Origin: Mrakia gelida
Taxonomy: Eukaryota; Basidiomycota; Tremellomycetes; Cystofilobasidiales; Mrakiaceae
Direction of reading: 5' to 3'
DNA: 64,000 bases
Assembly: GCA_024345305.1 (NCBI GenBank)
Contig: BRON01000004.1
Span: forward strand, 682,001-746,000
In this document: one piece after another, positions 22,515 through 33,002 of the stretch
How the letters are laid out: the number at the start of each line of letters is the position of its first letter
Position numbering within the stretch: the first letter of the stretch is position 1
Notes under the pieces: generated by a model
What the model was told of the DNA's origin: nothing
Databases searched by the model: none
The model's input: the letters and a program-made list of their open reading frames with translations, nothing else
Program-made: the position numbers and the translations under genes

Positions 22515-23114
22515 ATGGTCCGCCCAACGGCTTACCACCCTTCCACCACCACCCCATCTCCCCCTCCCACTCCCACTCCATCCCCTCCAACTCCATCCCC
22601 TCCCTCCTCACGACTCTCCTGGCCTCAACGACCCTCTCCCCTCCGCCAGACCTTCCTCCCCGAAGCAGCCCTCGCCTCCTCCGCTCCCTTCGACCCCTTC
22701 CTCAAGTTCGCAGGTCAGGAGGAAGCAAGAAGGATCATGACAGGGAAGATGTGGAACTGGAACATGGTGATGGAGAGGAACGAAGCTCTTTTGACTGGGT
22801 GCGTGAACGCTGAGGAGAACTGGATCTCTCCTGCTCCGTTTCGTGCGTCTCGCCTCGCCCACCCAATCCATCCTCTCCACCCCCGAGCTCAAGGACTGAT
22901 GACCTCGAACCATTTTTTTTCGCTTCGTTTAGTCCTCCTCCTTCCAATCTGGGGAACAAGAGAGATCGGAACGGCCAGACCATCGTCCGATCCAACAGCA
23001 AGACGGTCTCGTCGCTCGAGCTTGACTCCGTCGAGTACTCGCGAGGCAGGACGAGCTCCTCCGGGCGAGGTGAGGGTGAAGGAGGGGTGGGAGAAGGGGG
23101 AACTGGGGGAGTGA
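22515..23114 (+). CDS. unrecognised small protein L1, tandem paralog of L2
   Basis: Two exons, 22515-22842 and 22933-23114, give 169 residues. The first 38 residues are a proline/serine/threonine tract. Four blocks are shared with L2 at 23.8-24.5 kb: RPSPLRQTFLPE (about 39-50), a W-x-W-xx-V...NEALL stretch (about 80-95), LLLPIWGTR (about 110-118, directly after the intron) and EVRVKEGWEKGE at the C-terminus. Both genes have a single intron at the same place and phase, which supports the model and common descent. No transmembrane segment, signal peptide or known domain is seen. I do not recognise the family. The predominance of short conserved motifs in a low-complexity background suggests binding motifs, not an enzyme. 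Transcribed divergently from fumarase. Confidence 0.65.
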   Translation: MVRPTAYHPSTTTPSPPPTPTPSPPTPSPPSSRLSWPQRPSPLRQTFLPEAALASSAPFDPFLKFAGQEEARRIMTGKMWNWNMVMERNEALLTGCVNAEENWISPAPFRASRLAHPIHPLHPRAQGLMTSNHFFSLRLVLLLPIWGTREIGTARPSSDPTARRSRRSSLTPSSTREAGRAPPGEVRVKEGWEKGELGE

Positions 23115-23828
23115 GTGCATGTTTGAGTAGTGATACTGAGGAGGAGGAAGACGAGGAGGTGGAGATCTGGTTGGGCGGGTGCGAGGAGGTTGGAGTCGGG
23201 TTGGGTGTGAGTCGAGCTCGCGTCGACTTCGTTCTTCGTTTGTCTCTTACGAGCTGACTTCGTGCTTCTGTTTGGTTTGGACGATACAGACGCCTTCTCC
23301 GTAATCTATAGTCGCTGTTGTTCTGTACTCTCTCACGATAACGCCTTTGTTCCGCTTCCTCCTTTCGATGCGTCTGCTCGACACAAAAAGTCCACACATC
23401 CGCTCTTCTTGAAAGAGACAGGTCAGCGAACAGTCCAGACTCATCGCTTCGAGCTATGTAGGCCCATCGAACTACTTCCAATCTAATCTGTTACAGACCT
23501 CGGAAGAAACCCCAAACCAAGCTTCGCGTTCAAATCCTAAATGGACGCGACGTCTCCCTTCACCTTTGACTCTCCACTCCTTCCTCAACCTCGGGAGACC
23601 ACTTCTACGCAAACCCCGATTCCGACCACCGACGAAGAAAGGACCTTTTCCAATCTAGCAAGAAACAAGACCCCCGATTCAGCCTGAAAAACCTTCGTCT
23701 GCAAGACACTTCTAGAAGTTTGGTTGACATGCTTGCGCGCGAGAGCGAGAAACGATTTTTGGGGTGTCTGTCCTCCTTGCGCCTCGTTCGTTTTTGCGCC
23801 TTTTCCACCTCAACGGCCAACCACGACG
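23115..23828. other. L1-L2 spacer
   Basis: About 710 bases between the tandem L genes. The first part continues an acidic open frame beyond the L1 stop (EEEEDEEVEIW) in another phase. I do not think it is translated, because the shared C-terminal block and stop of L1 precede it. A possible alternative 3' exon of L1 cannot be excluded. Nothing else is recognised. Confidence 0.35.
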
Positions 23829-24470
23829 ATGAAGCACTCCTCCTCCATGTCCTCCATTCCCTTTCCTTCGCTCAAGAACTGTCGAAGAACGCTACCACAC
23901 ACGCTTTCGCTACAGACGTTCCCCTCAGCCCTCGTCTTCGACTTCGACGCGAGCTCAACACTTCCCTCCTCCTCGTCCTCCACTCCGTCCTCTCCCACCT
24001 CGCCTAAACGCCCTTCGCCACTTCGACAAACTTCCCTCCCCGAAGGAGGAGACTTCGTCTCTTCTGGACCCTTGCCTAGGATCGAGGAATCGAGGAGGGA
24101 GGAGACGGAGAGCTTGTGGTTCTGGAGGAAGGTGTTGAGCAAGAACGAGGGACTTCGGTCGAGTCGGAAGAACAAACCTGTTTGCACCAGCAGCTCTGTG
24201 GACCCACTTTCACCATCCCGTGAGCTTTTCGTTACCTTCTCTTACTTGCGCTCTCGGCCTGAGCTGATCCGACTTCGTGTACCAGTCCTCGATCTACCAG
24301 TCTGGGGAACGAGAGGAGAGCCGCTCCCGTCGTCCGCCTCAACCTCGCCTCGGAAAGGATCTCTCCCCCTTCTCGCGCCGTCAAGTCCGCCACCGAGGGA
24401 GGTGAGGGTGAAGGAGGATTGGGAGATTGGGATCGAGAAGAGGATTCGAAGGTATAGAGGGTCGGTTTAG
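23829..24470 (+). CDS. unrecognised small protein L2, tandem paralog of L1
   Basis: Two exons, 23829-24219 and 24286-24470, give 191 residues. It shares with L1 the blocks RPSPLRQTSLPE (about 61-72), W-F-W-xx-V...NEGL (about 97-110), LLDLPVWGTR (about 131-140, directly after the intron) and REVRVKEDWEIG near the C-terminus. It ends in a basic tail (KRIRRYRGSV) that L1 lacks. The first 60 residues are serine-rich and contain KNCRRTLPHTLSLQT, which could be a weak presequence. An in-frame ATG 105 bases upstream (23724) is possible but adds a segment with no match in L1. Function unknown. The spacing between conserved blocks is similar in both paralogs while the linkers are unalignable, as in adaptor proteins with short linear motifs (inference). 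Confidence 0.65.
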   Translation: MKHSSSMSSIPFPSLKNCRRTLPHTLSLQTFPSALVFDFDASSTLPSSSSSTPSSPTSPKRPSPLRQTSLPEGGDFVSSGPLPRIEESRREETESLWFWRKVLSKNEGLRSSRKNKPVCTSSSVDPLSPSRELFVTFSYLRSRPELIRLRVPVLDLPVWGTRGEPLPSSASTSPRKGSLPLLAPSSPPPREVRVKEDWEIGIEKRIRRYRGSV

Positions 24471-24926
24471 ATGGGTTTCCTTGGGGTTTTTGGGTGAGTC
24501 GTTGCGTGTTTTTTTTCTTCTTCTTCTGAGGAGACGGTCGCTAACGCGAGCTTTTCGTTTCGCGGGATGAGTAGGTTTTATGTTATCTTGGACTTGGATG
24601 TGCTTCGTATGCTTGTCGAATGTGTTGTTGATCTGTTTAAGGGACGAAGAAGAGAGATGCGACGCGACTTGAGTTCGCGTCGTTTGAGGGGATAGAGGGC
24701 CTGTTGAACGAGCGACGAGAACCCTCGGCGTAGAGGTCAGGACCTGATCGTCGAGTCTCGTCTCCTTTGCCGTAAAACAGGGGGACGTCGATGGGGGACG
24801 AAGAGCGAACAACGCGTCGTCGAGGTCAACCCATCGGCGGACTCATCGGATCGCTCTTCCCTCGTTCAGCTATTCGTTTCACATCCGATCGACCGATAAC
24901 CTATGTACTTCAGATGATTCTCCGCC
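24471..24926. other. spacer between L2 and the GH51 relic
   Basis: About 455 bases. Contains a poly-T run (about 24511-24518) and short open frames of no clear content. No gene supported. Confidence 0.4.
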
Positions 24927-25239
24927 CTAAACCTCGATCGTAACAACTCCAACGCTCCAAGCGGGAAGCTCGACGACCACGATTCCTCCCTCGACCGACG
25001 CTTCGAACGGCCCAGCGATCTCCACCAAGGGGTCTTCTCCAGGGACGTTCGAAGCCTTCGAAGTTGGTCCAGTGAGGTACTCGAGAGCCGCTGACGATAC
25101 GTTGAACCCGACGAAGGAGAGGGAGAGCGCGACGGGGGAGGGAGATCGACTAGTTTGCCGTTTTGACGAAGACTTGGCTGTCGGTTGAGCTGGCGACGTA
25201 GGTGAGGGTTGCGGGCGTGTAATTGTTGATCGACACGAG
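24927..25239 (-). pseudogene. relic of a GH51 alpha-L-arabinofuranosidase C-terminus
   Basis: On the minus strand a translation starting at 25239 reads VSINNYTPATLTYVASSTD, then QVFVKTAN, and hits a stop at 25152-25150. After a one-base frame change it goes on SPSPVALSLSFVGFNVSS, then ALEYLTGPTSKASNV, and ends LPAWSVGVVTIEV with a stop at 24929-24927. The pattern of a beta-sandwich with LTGP...ASN and a final LPxxSVxV strand is the usual end of fungal GH51 arabinofuranosidases. No catalytic domain is found upstream: the sequence before 25239 does not continue the match. So this is a 3' fragment with a frame break, a remnant of a lost or transposed gene. Recognition is from pattern memory and needs a search. 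Confidence 0.55.
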
Positions 25240-25519
25240 AGTGATTCATCGGTCGGTCGAAAGAGGCAGCGTCGATGAGTTCTCGGCTGCTTTTGTTGAT
25301 CGCTGCTTCTGACGAACGCGAACAGTTCAAAGGAAGACGTCCAATCAAGATACTAGAGAGATGAGAGAGAATGGAGCGAGAGTGTGGGTGTAGGGGGAGC
25401 TAAGTAAGAGAGTGAGAAAAGGGGTACGAGATGGGCAAACGCAAAAGAAGGGCATGAAGGAGAAAGATACGCGACGCGTCTGAACGATGAGAAGGGGGAG
25501 GAACGAAGGGGCGAAGGAG

Positions 25520-27835
25520 CTACTGCTCTTCCGAGACGTAGTTTCCTGGTGGAAGAGAAACGGAGGAGCGAAATAAAGGATCAGTCGAAGTTCTCTACGA
25601 GTCGCAGGAAGAGGATGAAGAGGCGAGCGACGAAGGACGACTCACCAGGGAAGACTCCCTGCTTTCCATCAACCTTGCCCGTCCACCAATCCTCCGTGCT
25701 CCCAGTCCTCTCAACCAGCTCGATCCGGTCTCCTTGCGAGAATCCTAGATCTCCAGCAGCCTGTGAGTCGAACGAAAATCGAGTCGAGGCGGAAGGTTAG
25801 CTCTCCGTCGCGCCCCTGCACTCGTTCACCTTTACCGATACTGAGAAGGAGGCGAGACGTACCTGAGCCTCGAAATCGAACAACGCAACGACGTACTTGG
25901 GAGCAAGAGCTCCGTAGCTGGGCTTCGCCTTGAGTGGAGGAGGAGGGGGAGGAGCTCGCTTGGTGTCGGCGACCGGGGAGCCGCTGTAGGCTGGAGGAGC
26001 TGCGACGACGGCGGCTCGAGCTGGAGGAGGGGAGGACTTGTAGGAGGAGGAGGAGGCAGTTCGAGATGGAGGGACTCCTCCTGCGACGGGTCGAGTGGAA
26101 GAGGCGGTAGAGGAAGCGCGTCCGAGGGATCCTCCTCCGTGTTGAGACATGATCTTGGCTGCGGGTACGAAAGGGAGACGAGGGAGAGTGAGAGTTAGCA
26201 TTTGCGAGAAAAGAGCCTCCCAGGCAAAGAGAAAAAGCGATGCGAGAGAAGGGAGGGCGACGGCGAACGAACCTGTCGAGACTTGTCGTTGAACGACACC
26301 GAGGGCTTCGACTCGTTCAGAGATGTCTCCAATGTTCTCGTCGTAGATGGCGTCCACGTCAGATCGCGAGAGGTCGTACTTCCCGTCGGCGAAGGACTGG
26401 ATCTTCTCGAGCATCATGTAGAAGATGTTGAGTCTGGAGACAAGAAAGGAGGCGAAAGGAGGTGAGCTTCAAGTCGTCGCGCGAGGAGATGGGGACGAAA
26501 GGAAAGGCGAGGAGACTGACTGCATGAAGTACTGAGAGGAGAAAGAGAAGAAGACAGGACAAGTAGAGGGTCAGGACTGATGTTCGCACAGGACCGAAGA
26601 GATGGTGCGACTCACGAAGCTCTGGAACATGGGCTCGATGAACTGAGTCGACATTCGAAGGAACTGAGGAAGCTCGGTCTTGAGGATGTTGTTGTAGTGC
26701 TCGTACTCGGCCGAAGCAGCCTCGAAGTCTTGCTCGTACTGTGGGAGGAAGCATGAGGAAGCACAAGGAGTCGTCAGACTCCACTGAGTCGAGAGGCGAG
26801 CTCATTCGTGAGGAGGGAAGGGACTACCGACCTTGAACAGGTTCTTCTCATCACTGAGCGACTTCTCCTTCTTGTCTCTGAGCTTGTTGAGCGAGTTGTT
26901 GTGTCGGTCGTAGTCAACGAGCTGTGGAGAGCAAAGATGGAACGTTATCAGCTTCGACTTCGACGAGGAGAGGAGGGAGGGAAGACAAGGAGAGGGCACG
27001 AGCTGATTGAACGAACCTTGTGCTCCCTCTTTGTGATGGTCTTCCTGATCTTCTTCAAGATCTCTGTGAGATCTTTGCTAGGCAGGACGATCCTCGAGTC
27101 GATCAACTCGATCTCTGGACTGAGAGCGACCCTGAGCTCCTCCATGAGCGTCTTGTACTGGCCGATGTTCTTGATGGTCGACTCAGCCTGAGGGTTCTTG
27201 CCGATGAGGTCGTACTCTGATCCGATGGGAGTGAAAAGCGTAGCGAACGAGACAGCGAAGTGATCTCCAGACACGAGGAGAGCTGAAGGGTGGAGAGGGA
27301 GGAGGGAACGAGACGGGCAAGTGGTCAGGAAAGATCGTCAGGTCATCGAGATGGAAGCGAAGGAGGAGGGGAGGGGAGGAAGGGGAAGGAAGGTGACGAA
27401 GGTGAGCTCGACTCACACAGAACGGCATCCCTGAACACTTTAGCATCCTTGACGAGCTTGTCGCACCCCTGCTCAACAGCCTTGAACTTTCGCTCGTGGT
27501 CATCCTGGAAGAGAGAGAAGGAGAAAGAAGGAGATCAGAAACGGACGAGCTCGGTCGCCGGGAGGGAAGGAGACTCACGAATTCAGGATCGTTGCTCTCT
27601 GGAAAACGAGATAACAAGATAGATCAGCCTCCGAGAGGGGAGTATAGACACATATCTACCGTCTACTCACTCTTTGACATCCCAACTCTCGAGGTGAAAG
27701 CATGAGGAGTCCGCTGGACGGCCTTGATCATTCCCTGGAGGTCAAGATGGAAAGCGAGAGCAAGAACGTCAGCTTCTCGTCCTCCTCGACCTCTAACCAC
27801 GATCCTTTCTCGGAGGATATCGAACGAACCTTCAT
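25520..27835 (-). CDS. RVS167: BAR-SH3 protein Rvs167/Hob1 (amphiphysin-like)
   Basis: Twelve exons on the minus strand: 27835-27830, 27734-27671, 27598-27579, 27504-27417, 27282-27017, 26921-26832, 26738-26616, 26531-26521, 26433-26273, 26158-25863, 25760-25646 and 25545-25520. They splice to 421 residues. The BAR domain covers about 10-250, beginning MKGMIKAVQRTPHAFTSRVG, with long amphipathic helices. A glycine/serine/alanine/proline linker follows (about 280-350), containing APPPPPPLKAKPSYG. The SH3 domain starts at KYVVALFDFEAQ, continues GDLGFSQGDRIELVERT and DWWTGKVDGKQGVFPGNYV, and ends EEQ. The family bends membranes at the neck of endocytic pits with actin. The first coding exon is 6 nt (ATG AAG) and the eighth is 11 nt; both are needed for the frame. 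The start is 320 bases from the divergent F-box gene O. Confidence 0.95.
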
Positions 27836-28154
27836 CTTGTAGAGATATGAGTGGGGTGGGTGGAGATGGGTGTAGTGGGTTTGGGTGGATGGAGGGTGAG
27901 AGAAGAAGAGGAGGGAAGGGAGGACAGCCGAATCGGTCGACTCGTTTCGCAGCTCGAGAGACCTCGTCACTCCTCGACTTCCACCACCTCCTCACCAACT
28001 TTTCATCTTCAACCTTTACAGCAACTCTCACAATCTTCTCGAGGGCTATACCTCTCTAAAAATCGTCCCGCTCGTACCCCTCGAACCTCTTCCACGAGCC
28101 CTTCCATCCCTCCCTCCGCCAAGGTCGTCGAACGTCGAGCTCAACCCCTCCCAA
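27836..28154. other. divergent promoter, RVS167 / F-box gene O
   Basis: About 320 bases between two divergent starts. It contains alternating GTGGGTGG/GAGATGGG-type purine runs just upstream of RVS167. No specific factor site was recognised. Confidence 0.35.
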
Positions 28155-29983
28155 ATGTCGTCGCCAAAGCACCTACAACTCTCAGATCTTCCCCCAGAGG
28201 TGAGGATAGCACTGTTCGAGGCACTGGTATACTCTTTTCCTCAGAGCTAACCCTGCTTCTCGTTTTCTTCTCGCTTTCACCAGGTGCTCTACCTCCTCCT
28301 CCACCTTCTCCCTCTCTCGTCCCTCCTCTCCCTAGCCTCTACCTCCCCCCTCTTCGCTGCCCTCTTCAATCAGGCGTCGGGATCGAGCTCGCTATGGAAG
28401 TCACTCTACCTCGACACCTTCGACGACCCTCGAGGAAGTGCCTGGGCCGGTATCAACGGACGACTTGCTCAAAAGACGAACGCCGAAGGAGGTCCCCTCG
28501 ACGCGTCGAGTCTCAACAACATCATCAAGATCGACTGGAAGCAAGATCTCATGAGTTCGGTCGTTGCTCTCCGCCATGCTAGGATCCAAGGAGGATGCTG
28601 CAAACGAGTTCGTCCCTTCTCTCTTCTCTTCTTTTTCACCTCCACCCTCTGCGCTTCTCGTCCGTCCTCGTCGTTCTGAGATCTTCTCTTTCTTCCAGCT
28701 TCCTGCTCTCCCGACGATCTCGACCCACTACACTTCCCTCCTCCACCTCATCAACACCTCCCCTCCTGAACCCCTTCCTTCGCTCAATCGACTCCAACTA
28801 GGATCCCTCGATCTCTCGACTTTCCCCGTCACTCCTCCCTCCTCGTCTTTCGAAACCCACCAGGCGTATCACCAACTTCGAACTCTCCTTGTCAACTCCA
28901 CTCAATATCCACTCCTCCACAGTAGAGATCGAAGAGCAGCATCTCGAGCTGCATGGACCCTCGTTCCTCCTCACGGCGGACTGATGCTGAGCGAGGGAGA
29001 GGTGAACTGGGAGAAGCTGGAGAGCGTGAGGAGGTTGTTGGATCGAGCAGCGGCGAAGGCCGGGGAGGCTCAGGTCGAGCCAGTAGAGAAGGAAGAAGAG
29101 CTTGAAAAGGAGGCTGTAGATGTAAAGAAGGACGTAGAAGACTGGGCGGGTATCGAGGGGGAGTGGAAGTGGGTGCTGAGAGGCGTGAACGCAGAGGCGG
29201 CGGAGGCATGGTGAGTCGACGCGTCGCGGTTCGTTTCGAACTGATTTTCCGGAGCTGACTTTTGTTTCTACCTTTCAACTTGCCACGCGCGATGTTTTTA
29301 TAGGAGATCACATCTTCGCAGTCCCGATTCAGTCCCTCGACCTCCCTGGAACGAGCAGGTCGCCGCGAGCGAGAACTGGGTGCGTTCGACATCTCTCTTT
29401 CCTGACGCGTTTCTTTCCTCCTCCTTCCCTTCCAAGTAGCTGAGACCGAACGCACTCTTTCGCTCTGTCCGACGCATCGCTCCTCACAGACCTTCGGAAT
29501 CAAGAAACTCACTCTCCGACGCGTCCTCAGCTCGCCCAACCCGACCTCTTCGTCCCTCCCCTCCCTTCGCTTCGAAGTCGTCCCCTCAACCTCCGATCAC
29601 CCTTTCTCCTCCTTCCACCCTTCCTCTCACGCTAGCAAAACCCCTGTATCAACTCAAGGCCAGGCGACCCTCACCAAGGACAACGAAATCTTCCTCAACT
29701 TCAACCTTCAGCCCGCGGATCTGACCTTCGAGGGAGTCATGCTCGGAGGACCTGGGGGAGTGTTCTACGGGACGATGTCTTCGACGAGAAGGAGGGGAGA
29801 GGGAGGTGAGTCTTCTCTGCTCGAGGAAAAGACGATGGCGACGTCGTTCGGAGAGAAGAGAGAGCTGATTTGATTCGACGCGCGTCCCTCCTCCCCCCTC
29901 CTCTTCCACTTCTTCTTCACCCTTCTTCGCTCCCCTCTCTCCCCCCAATAGAAATTACGGCGCTGTTCAGGATGTGGAAGTGA
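28155..29983 (+). CDS. F-box protein O
   Basis: Six exons: 28155-28199, 28284-28607, 28699-29210, 29304-29379, 29490-29805 and 29952-29983. They splice to 434 residues with no frame problem. The F-box is at the very N-terminus: LQLSDLPPEVLYLLLHLLPL, then SLLSLASTSPLFAAL and LWKSLYLDTF, with the first intron cutting it after LPPE. The rest is not leucine-rich. It has a helical segment with a charged run (residues about 245-290), a tryptophan-containing stretch and a beta-rich C-terminal part with DLTFEGVMLGGPGGVFYG, ending LFRMWK. It should be a Skp1-binding adaptor of an SCF ligase. It is distinct from the A/C/E and B/D families and is the best preserved F-box gene of the window. Confidence 0.8.
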
Positions 29984-30172
29984 ACCGGTTGCGTCTCAGT
30001 GGAATCCATTATACTGTAGATGTGAATGGGTTCTCGCTCCGAGAGGTTCGAGAGGGAGGCTCGAGTCGTTCTCGTCTCAGACTCAGGTTGGCTTGAAAGA
30101 GGTCATGGTGATCGTGCTAGAAATGCTGCGGTACTCGAAGAAGAGAAAGAAGGAGAGATGGCTTTGAGAAGC

Positions 30173-30953
30173 TTAGTCTGACGGCCGTCAAGGAAAAAAA
30201 CAAGAGGATGGAGGTCAGCTCTCTCGAGCGAACAGATGCGAAGATGAAACCCAATCCTCACAGTTGAGCTGGTTGATGGCCTCCTCCTTAGCGTGTCGCT
30301 TGGCCTTCTCCTTGTCGAGGCTGTACAGAGACGAAGGGGAGAGTGAAAATAGGTCAGCAACGATCGAAGGGAGATGGCGATGGCGAGCTGGCGAGGGAGC
30401 AAAAGTCGAGCTCACAAGTTGAGTCCCTTGGTCTCGAACAACTTGTCGACCTCAGCACCAGCGATACCAGCCATGATCTCCTTCGCCAACTCGTGAGATT
30501 GCTGAGAAGAACGAAGGGAAGAGTCAGCGAAGAGTAAAGAGGTTCGAGATCGAATCGAGAGATCGGGCGAGACCCACGGGCTTTCCATCTCGAGCCTCCT
30601 TCTGCTCGTAGAGTCGAGTAGCCTCGAAGGCGGCGGCTGGAAAGAGGAGGAGGAGGAGGAGGGGATCACTGATCAGAACCTATGGAAGAAGACGAGGAGC
30701 GAAAGGCGATGAAGCGAGGGAGATGGAGCGAGGAAGCAAGGGAGTTGGAAAGCTCACCACCTCCGACGAGCTCGTGAGTCCAGGAAGACTCGTGAGGCTC
30801 CCCCTCGTAGACCTCTGTAAGTTCGGACCAGAGAGAAGGTAGAAAAGGTCAGTGGAAGGAAGAGAAAAGGGAACGAGAGCACCGGGAACGTGTTCGAGAT
30901 CGGGAGAAGCGAGAGGACGAACTGTCTCTGTGCTCGTTGGAGAAGAATCCCAT
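30173..30953 (-). CDS. cipC: CipC-like stress protein (DUF3759)
   Basis: Six exons on the minus strand: 30953-30923, 30814-30758, 30636-30578, 30501-30416, 30320-30262 and 30177-30173. They splice to 98 residues. The sequence opens MGFFSNEHRD, then HESSWTHELVGGAAAFEA, EIMAGIAGAEVDKLFETKGL and DKEKAKRHAKEEA, which are the hallmark blocks of fungal CipC/DUF3759 proteins. These are small soluble proteins induced by concanamycin, antibiotics or hyphal and host-associated growth; the biochemical role is unknown. The length is slightly under the usual 100-130. The last exon is five bases and contributes one base pair of a tyrosine codon plus the TAA stop. It is separated from the divergent gene Q by 800 bases. 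Confidence 0.92.
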
Positions 30954-31751
30954 ATTTGTTGTGGTCGAAAGGTAGGAGAGGGGTGGGTGTTGGAGGAGTG
31001 AGAGTGAGTTGGAAGAAGTGTGTGGTGGTTGGAGGAGAGATGGCTAAAGCCAGCCCGTGGTGGCTTTTGAGCCGCAGACAGGGACGGGACGACGACTCGA
31101 TATAGAAATCAGGCGACTACGCCGTCGAATTACAATTCTCCTCTCATCGCCTCGTAGGTAACCTGATCGAGGGCCGTGGGAGGGAAGCTGTGTGTTCGAG
31201 GGAAGCAGCTTTGCCGACCTGCCTTGAGAGCGAAGAGGGAAGAGGAGGGTGAGCGCGTCGAAGATCGAGCGCTCAACGTCGAGCGAGACTCAGCTTCATT
31301 TCCACAATCTCGTTTCGAGCTGCGATCTCAGATTTTGATTCCATACCAATCCATACTTCGTCAACTCGTCATCGCTTCGTTTCTACAAAGTCAACATCGA
31401 CCGCGCGACCCCTGAGCTTGAGTGAAACAAGGTCTTGCCGACGCGTTCTGCTTCGCCTTCTTCCCCGCGACTCCATCTCCCTCCCTGGCCCTTTCTTCTC
31501 CCCCCTTCTCCCTCTCCCACACCCGCTTCTCCTTGGATGCTGAACTGAGATGTATAGCACTGGGCTCTACATACCTCCCACAAAGCTTCTAGAAGAAACT
31601 CCGTCAGAAGGCAGAGGGCGGGAGGTGAGCGATCTCCAAAGATCGTCCTCCTCCCCCCAGCACTCTAGCGTTAGCTCACTTCTTCTCCTTCTTTCACTCC
31701 TTCTATCCACCTCCCCTTCTCCTCTAACCACCACCACTCTCCTTCGGAATC
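30954..31751. other. divergent promoter region, cipC / gene Q
   Basis: About 800 bases between two divergent starts, one of them a stress-type gene. No gene is supported. The leader of gene Q (from about 31650) is pyrimidine-rich (CTCC repeats). No precise regulatory site could be named. Confidence 0.4.
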
Positions 31752-32636
31752 ATGCTCTCCACTCTCGTTGTATCCTTCTTGCTCGCTTCGTCCTCCGTCT
31801 TCGCTGGTGAGCTCGCCTTCCTCCTCCCCTCCCTCCTTCCCTCCCCGCGTTCTCTCTCCTCCAAACCTCCCTCTCTGACTCCTTTTCCGTTCCCTTCCTT
31901 TCTTCCTTCTTCTCTGTTCTCTAGCCCACCTTCATCCCCACGGAAAGCGAGCGGATCTCTCAGTCGCTCCCGTCACAGCGACCGCTACCGACGTGGCCCT
32001 CCTCTCGTCGACGGGAGCTGGGCTCAAACTTTTGACCACCCAAGCGGCAGCGGTTCAGAGCACGGGAGTAGCAGAACTGGACATCACTGCTATCCTTCAG
32101 AGTATCGCTGGTACAGACGCGGCAGCTTTGGCATCGTGAGTCCCTCGTGTTTCTCTCGACCAAAAGAAGGAAGGCAGAAGCGAAGGACATCCGAGCTCAC
32201 GACCCTTCTGTTTTGTTTCTCGTTCCAGAGCTTCCGCCTACGCCGCTTCCTACGTCGCTGCAGGTGGAGACCTAGCGTCTCTCCTTGGTGGTACTGCTAC
32301 TGCTCTGGTGGCCACGGCTGCTCCTGTTGCCTCAAGGTAGGTCTCTCCTCAGCTGCATCCCTTCTTCTCTTGAACTCGAGCTCAACTCCTCCCTCCTCTC
32401 TTCCTCTTCCCCTTAGCGCCTCCGAACTCGTCGCCTCGGCTCTCAACTACCCGGACTCCGCCGTCGCTTCTGGATCTGCCTCTAGCTCAGTCAACACCGC
32501 TGGTCTCGTCCTCTCCTCAGCCTCAGCCTCAGCCGCGTCCTCGTCCCTCACCGGTTCAGCCCATCAATCTCTTTCGGGAGGAGGCTTCCTCGTCGTCGCT
32601 TTGGGAGCCGCCGTCGTCTCTCTAGGTCTTCTCTAG
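31752..32636 (+). CDS. secreted, probably GPI-anchored serine-rich protein
   Basis: Four exons, 31752-31806, 31925-32135, 32229-32336 and 32417-32636, give 197 residues. A signal peptide is evident (MLSTLVVSFLLASSSVFA, cut near residue 18-19), ended by the first intron. A KR pair at about residues 26-27 could be a Kex2 site. The middle is alanine/threonine-rich with predicted short helices (LLTTQAAAVQSTG, then ILQSIAG). The last 80 residues are serine/alanine-rich, then a terminal hydrophobic segment (FLVVALGAAVVSLGLL) with no charged end, the form of a GPI-addition signal. No cysteines are present, which argues against CFEM or hydrophobin families. Likely a cell-wall or plasma-membrane surface protein; no homologous family recognised. 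Confidence 0.75.
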   Translation: MLSTLVVSFLLASSSVFAGELAFLLPSLLPSPRSLSSKPPSLTPFPFPSFLPSSLFSSPPSSPRKASGSLSRSRHSDRYRRGPPLVDGSWAQTFDHPSGSGSEHGSSRTGHHCYPSEYRWYRRGSFGIVSPSCFSRPKEGRQKRRTSELTTLLFCFSFQSFRLRRFLRRCRWRPSVSPWWYCYCSGGHGCSCCLKVGLSSAASLLLLNSSSTPPSSLPLPLSASELVASALNYPDSAVASGSASSSVNTAGLVLSSASASAASSSLTGSAHQSLSGGGFLVVALGAAVVSLGLL

Positions 32637-32845
32637 TCGATAATCACACTCTCTTTGCCATACTGTATCCCCTTCGCTCAGCTCATCCTCCCTCATATAT
32701 CCTACATCTCTTGCATCGTCGCGTCTCGTTTCTCCGAACACTCTTTTTGACTTCTCTTCTCTTGCCTTCTCGGACACACCTTGCTTTTTTTGCCTAATGC
32801 GTCGTCTCATACCCCCACGTGTATCGTTAGCATCCCTATATATCT

Positions 32846-32887
32846 GAATCTTCTCGGTCAACGACGGGTGTTGGGAAAGTTCTAGCA
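32846..32887. promoter_or_regulatory. two heat-shock elements upstream of HSP78
   Basis: Two perfect GAAnnTTC dyads lie in the 366-base promoter of HSP78: GAATCTTC at 32846-32853 and GAAAGTTC at 32875-32882, the second followed two bases on by an imperfect third unit (GCA). They are about 120-157 bases upstream of the ATG, with a TATATATC stretch at about 32838. This is the recognition pattern of trimeric Hsf1 and fits a mitochondrial disaggregase gene. The function is inferred. Confidence 0.55.
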
Positions 32888-33002
32888 AGTCGTGGAAAGG
32901 CCGAGTCGGGCGACGGGGAGGGAAGGAAAGGGTGAGCTCGAACTGGACCCCGCCTCCGTCCTCTGCAACTACATCTTGCTCTCACACCTATCACCAAAAA
33001 CC

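Noticed and set aside
22515..23114. alternative L1 splice with a donor at 22840 (GTTTCG)
   Set aside because: It puts exon 2 into the frame NLGNKRDRNG, losing the WGTR and EVRVKE blocks that L2 has; the GTGCGT donor three bases later keeps them.
22929..23250. acidic continuation of L1 beyond 23114
   Set aside because: It needs a different frame from the one carrying WGTR and EVRVKE, which are shared with L2; kept only as a possible alternative 3' end.
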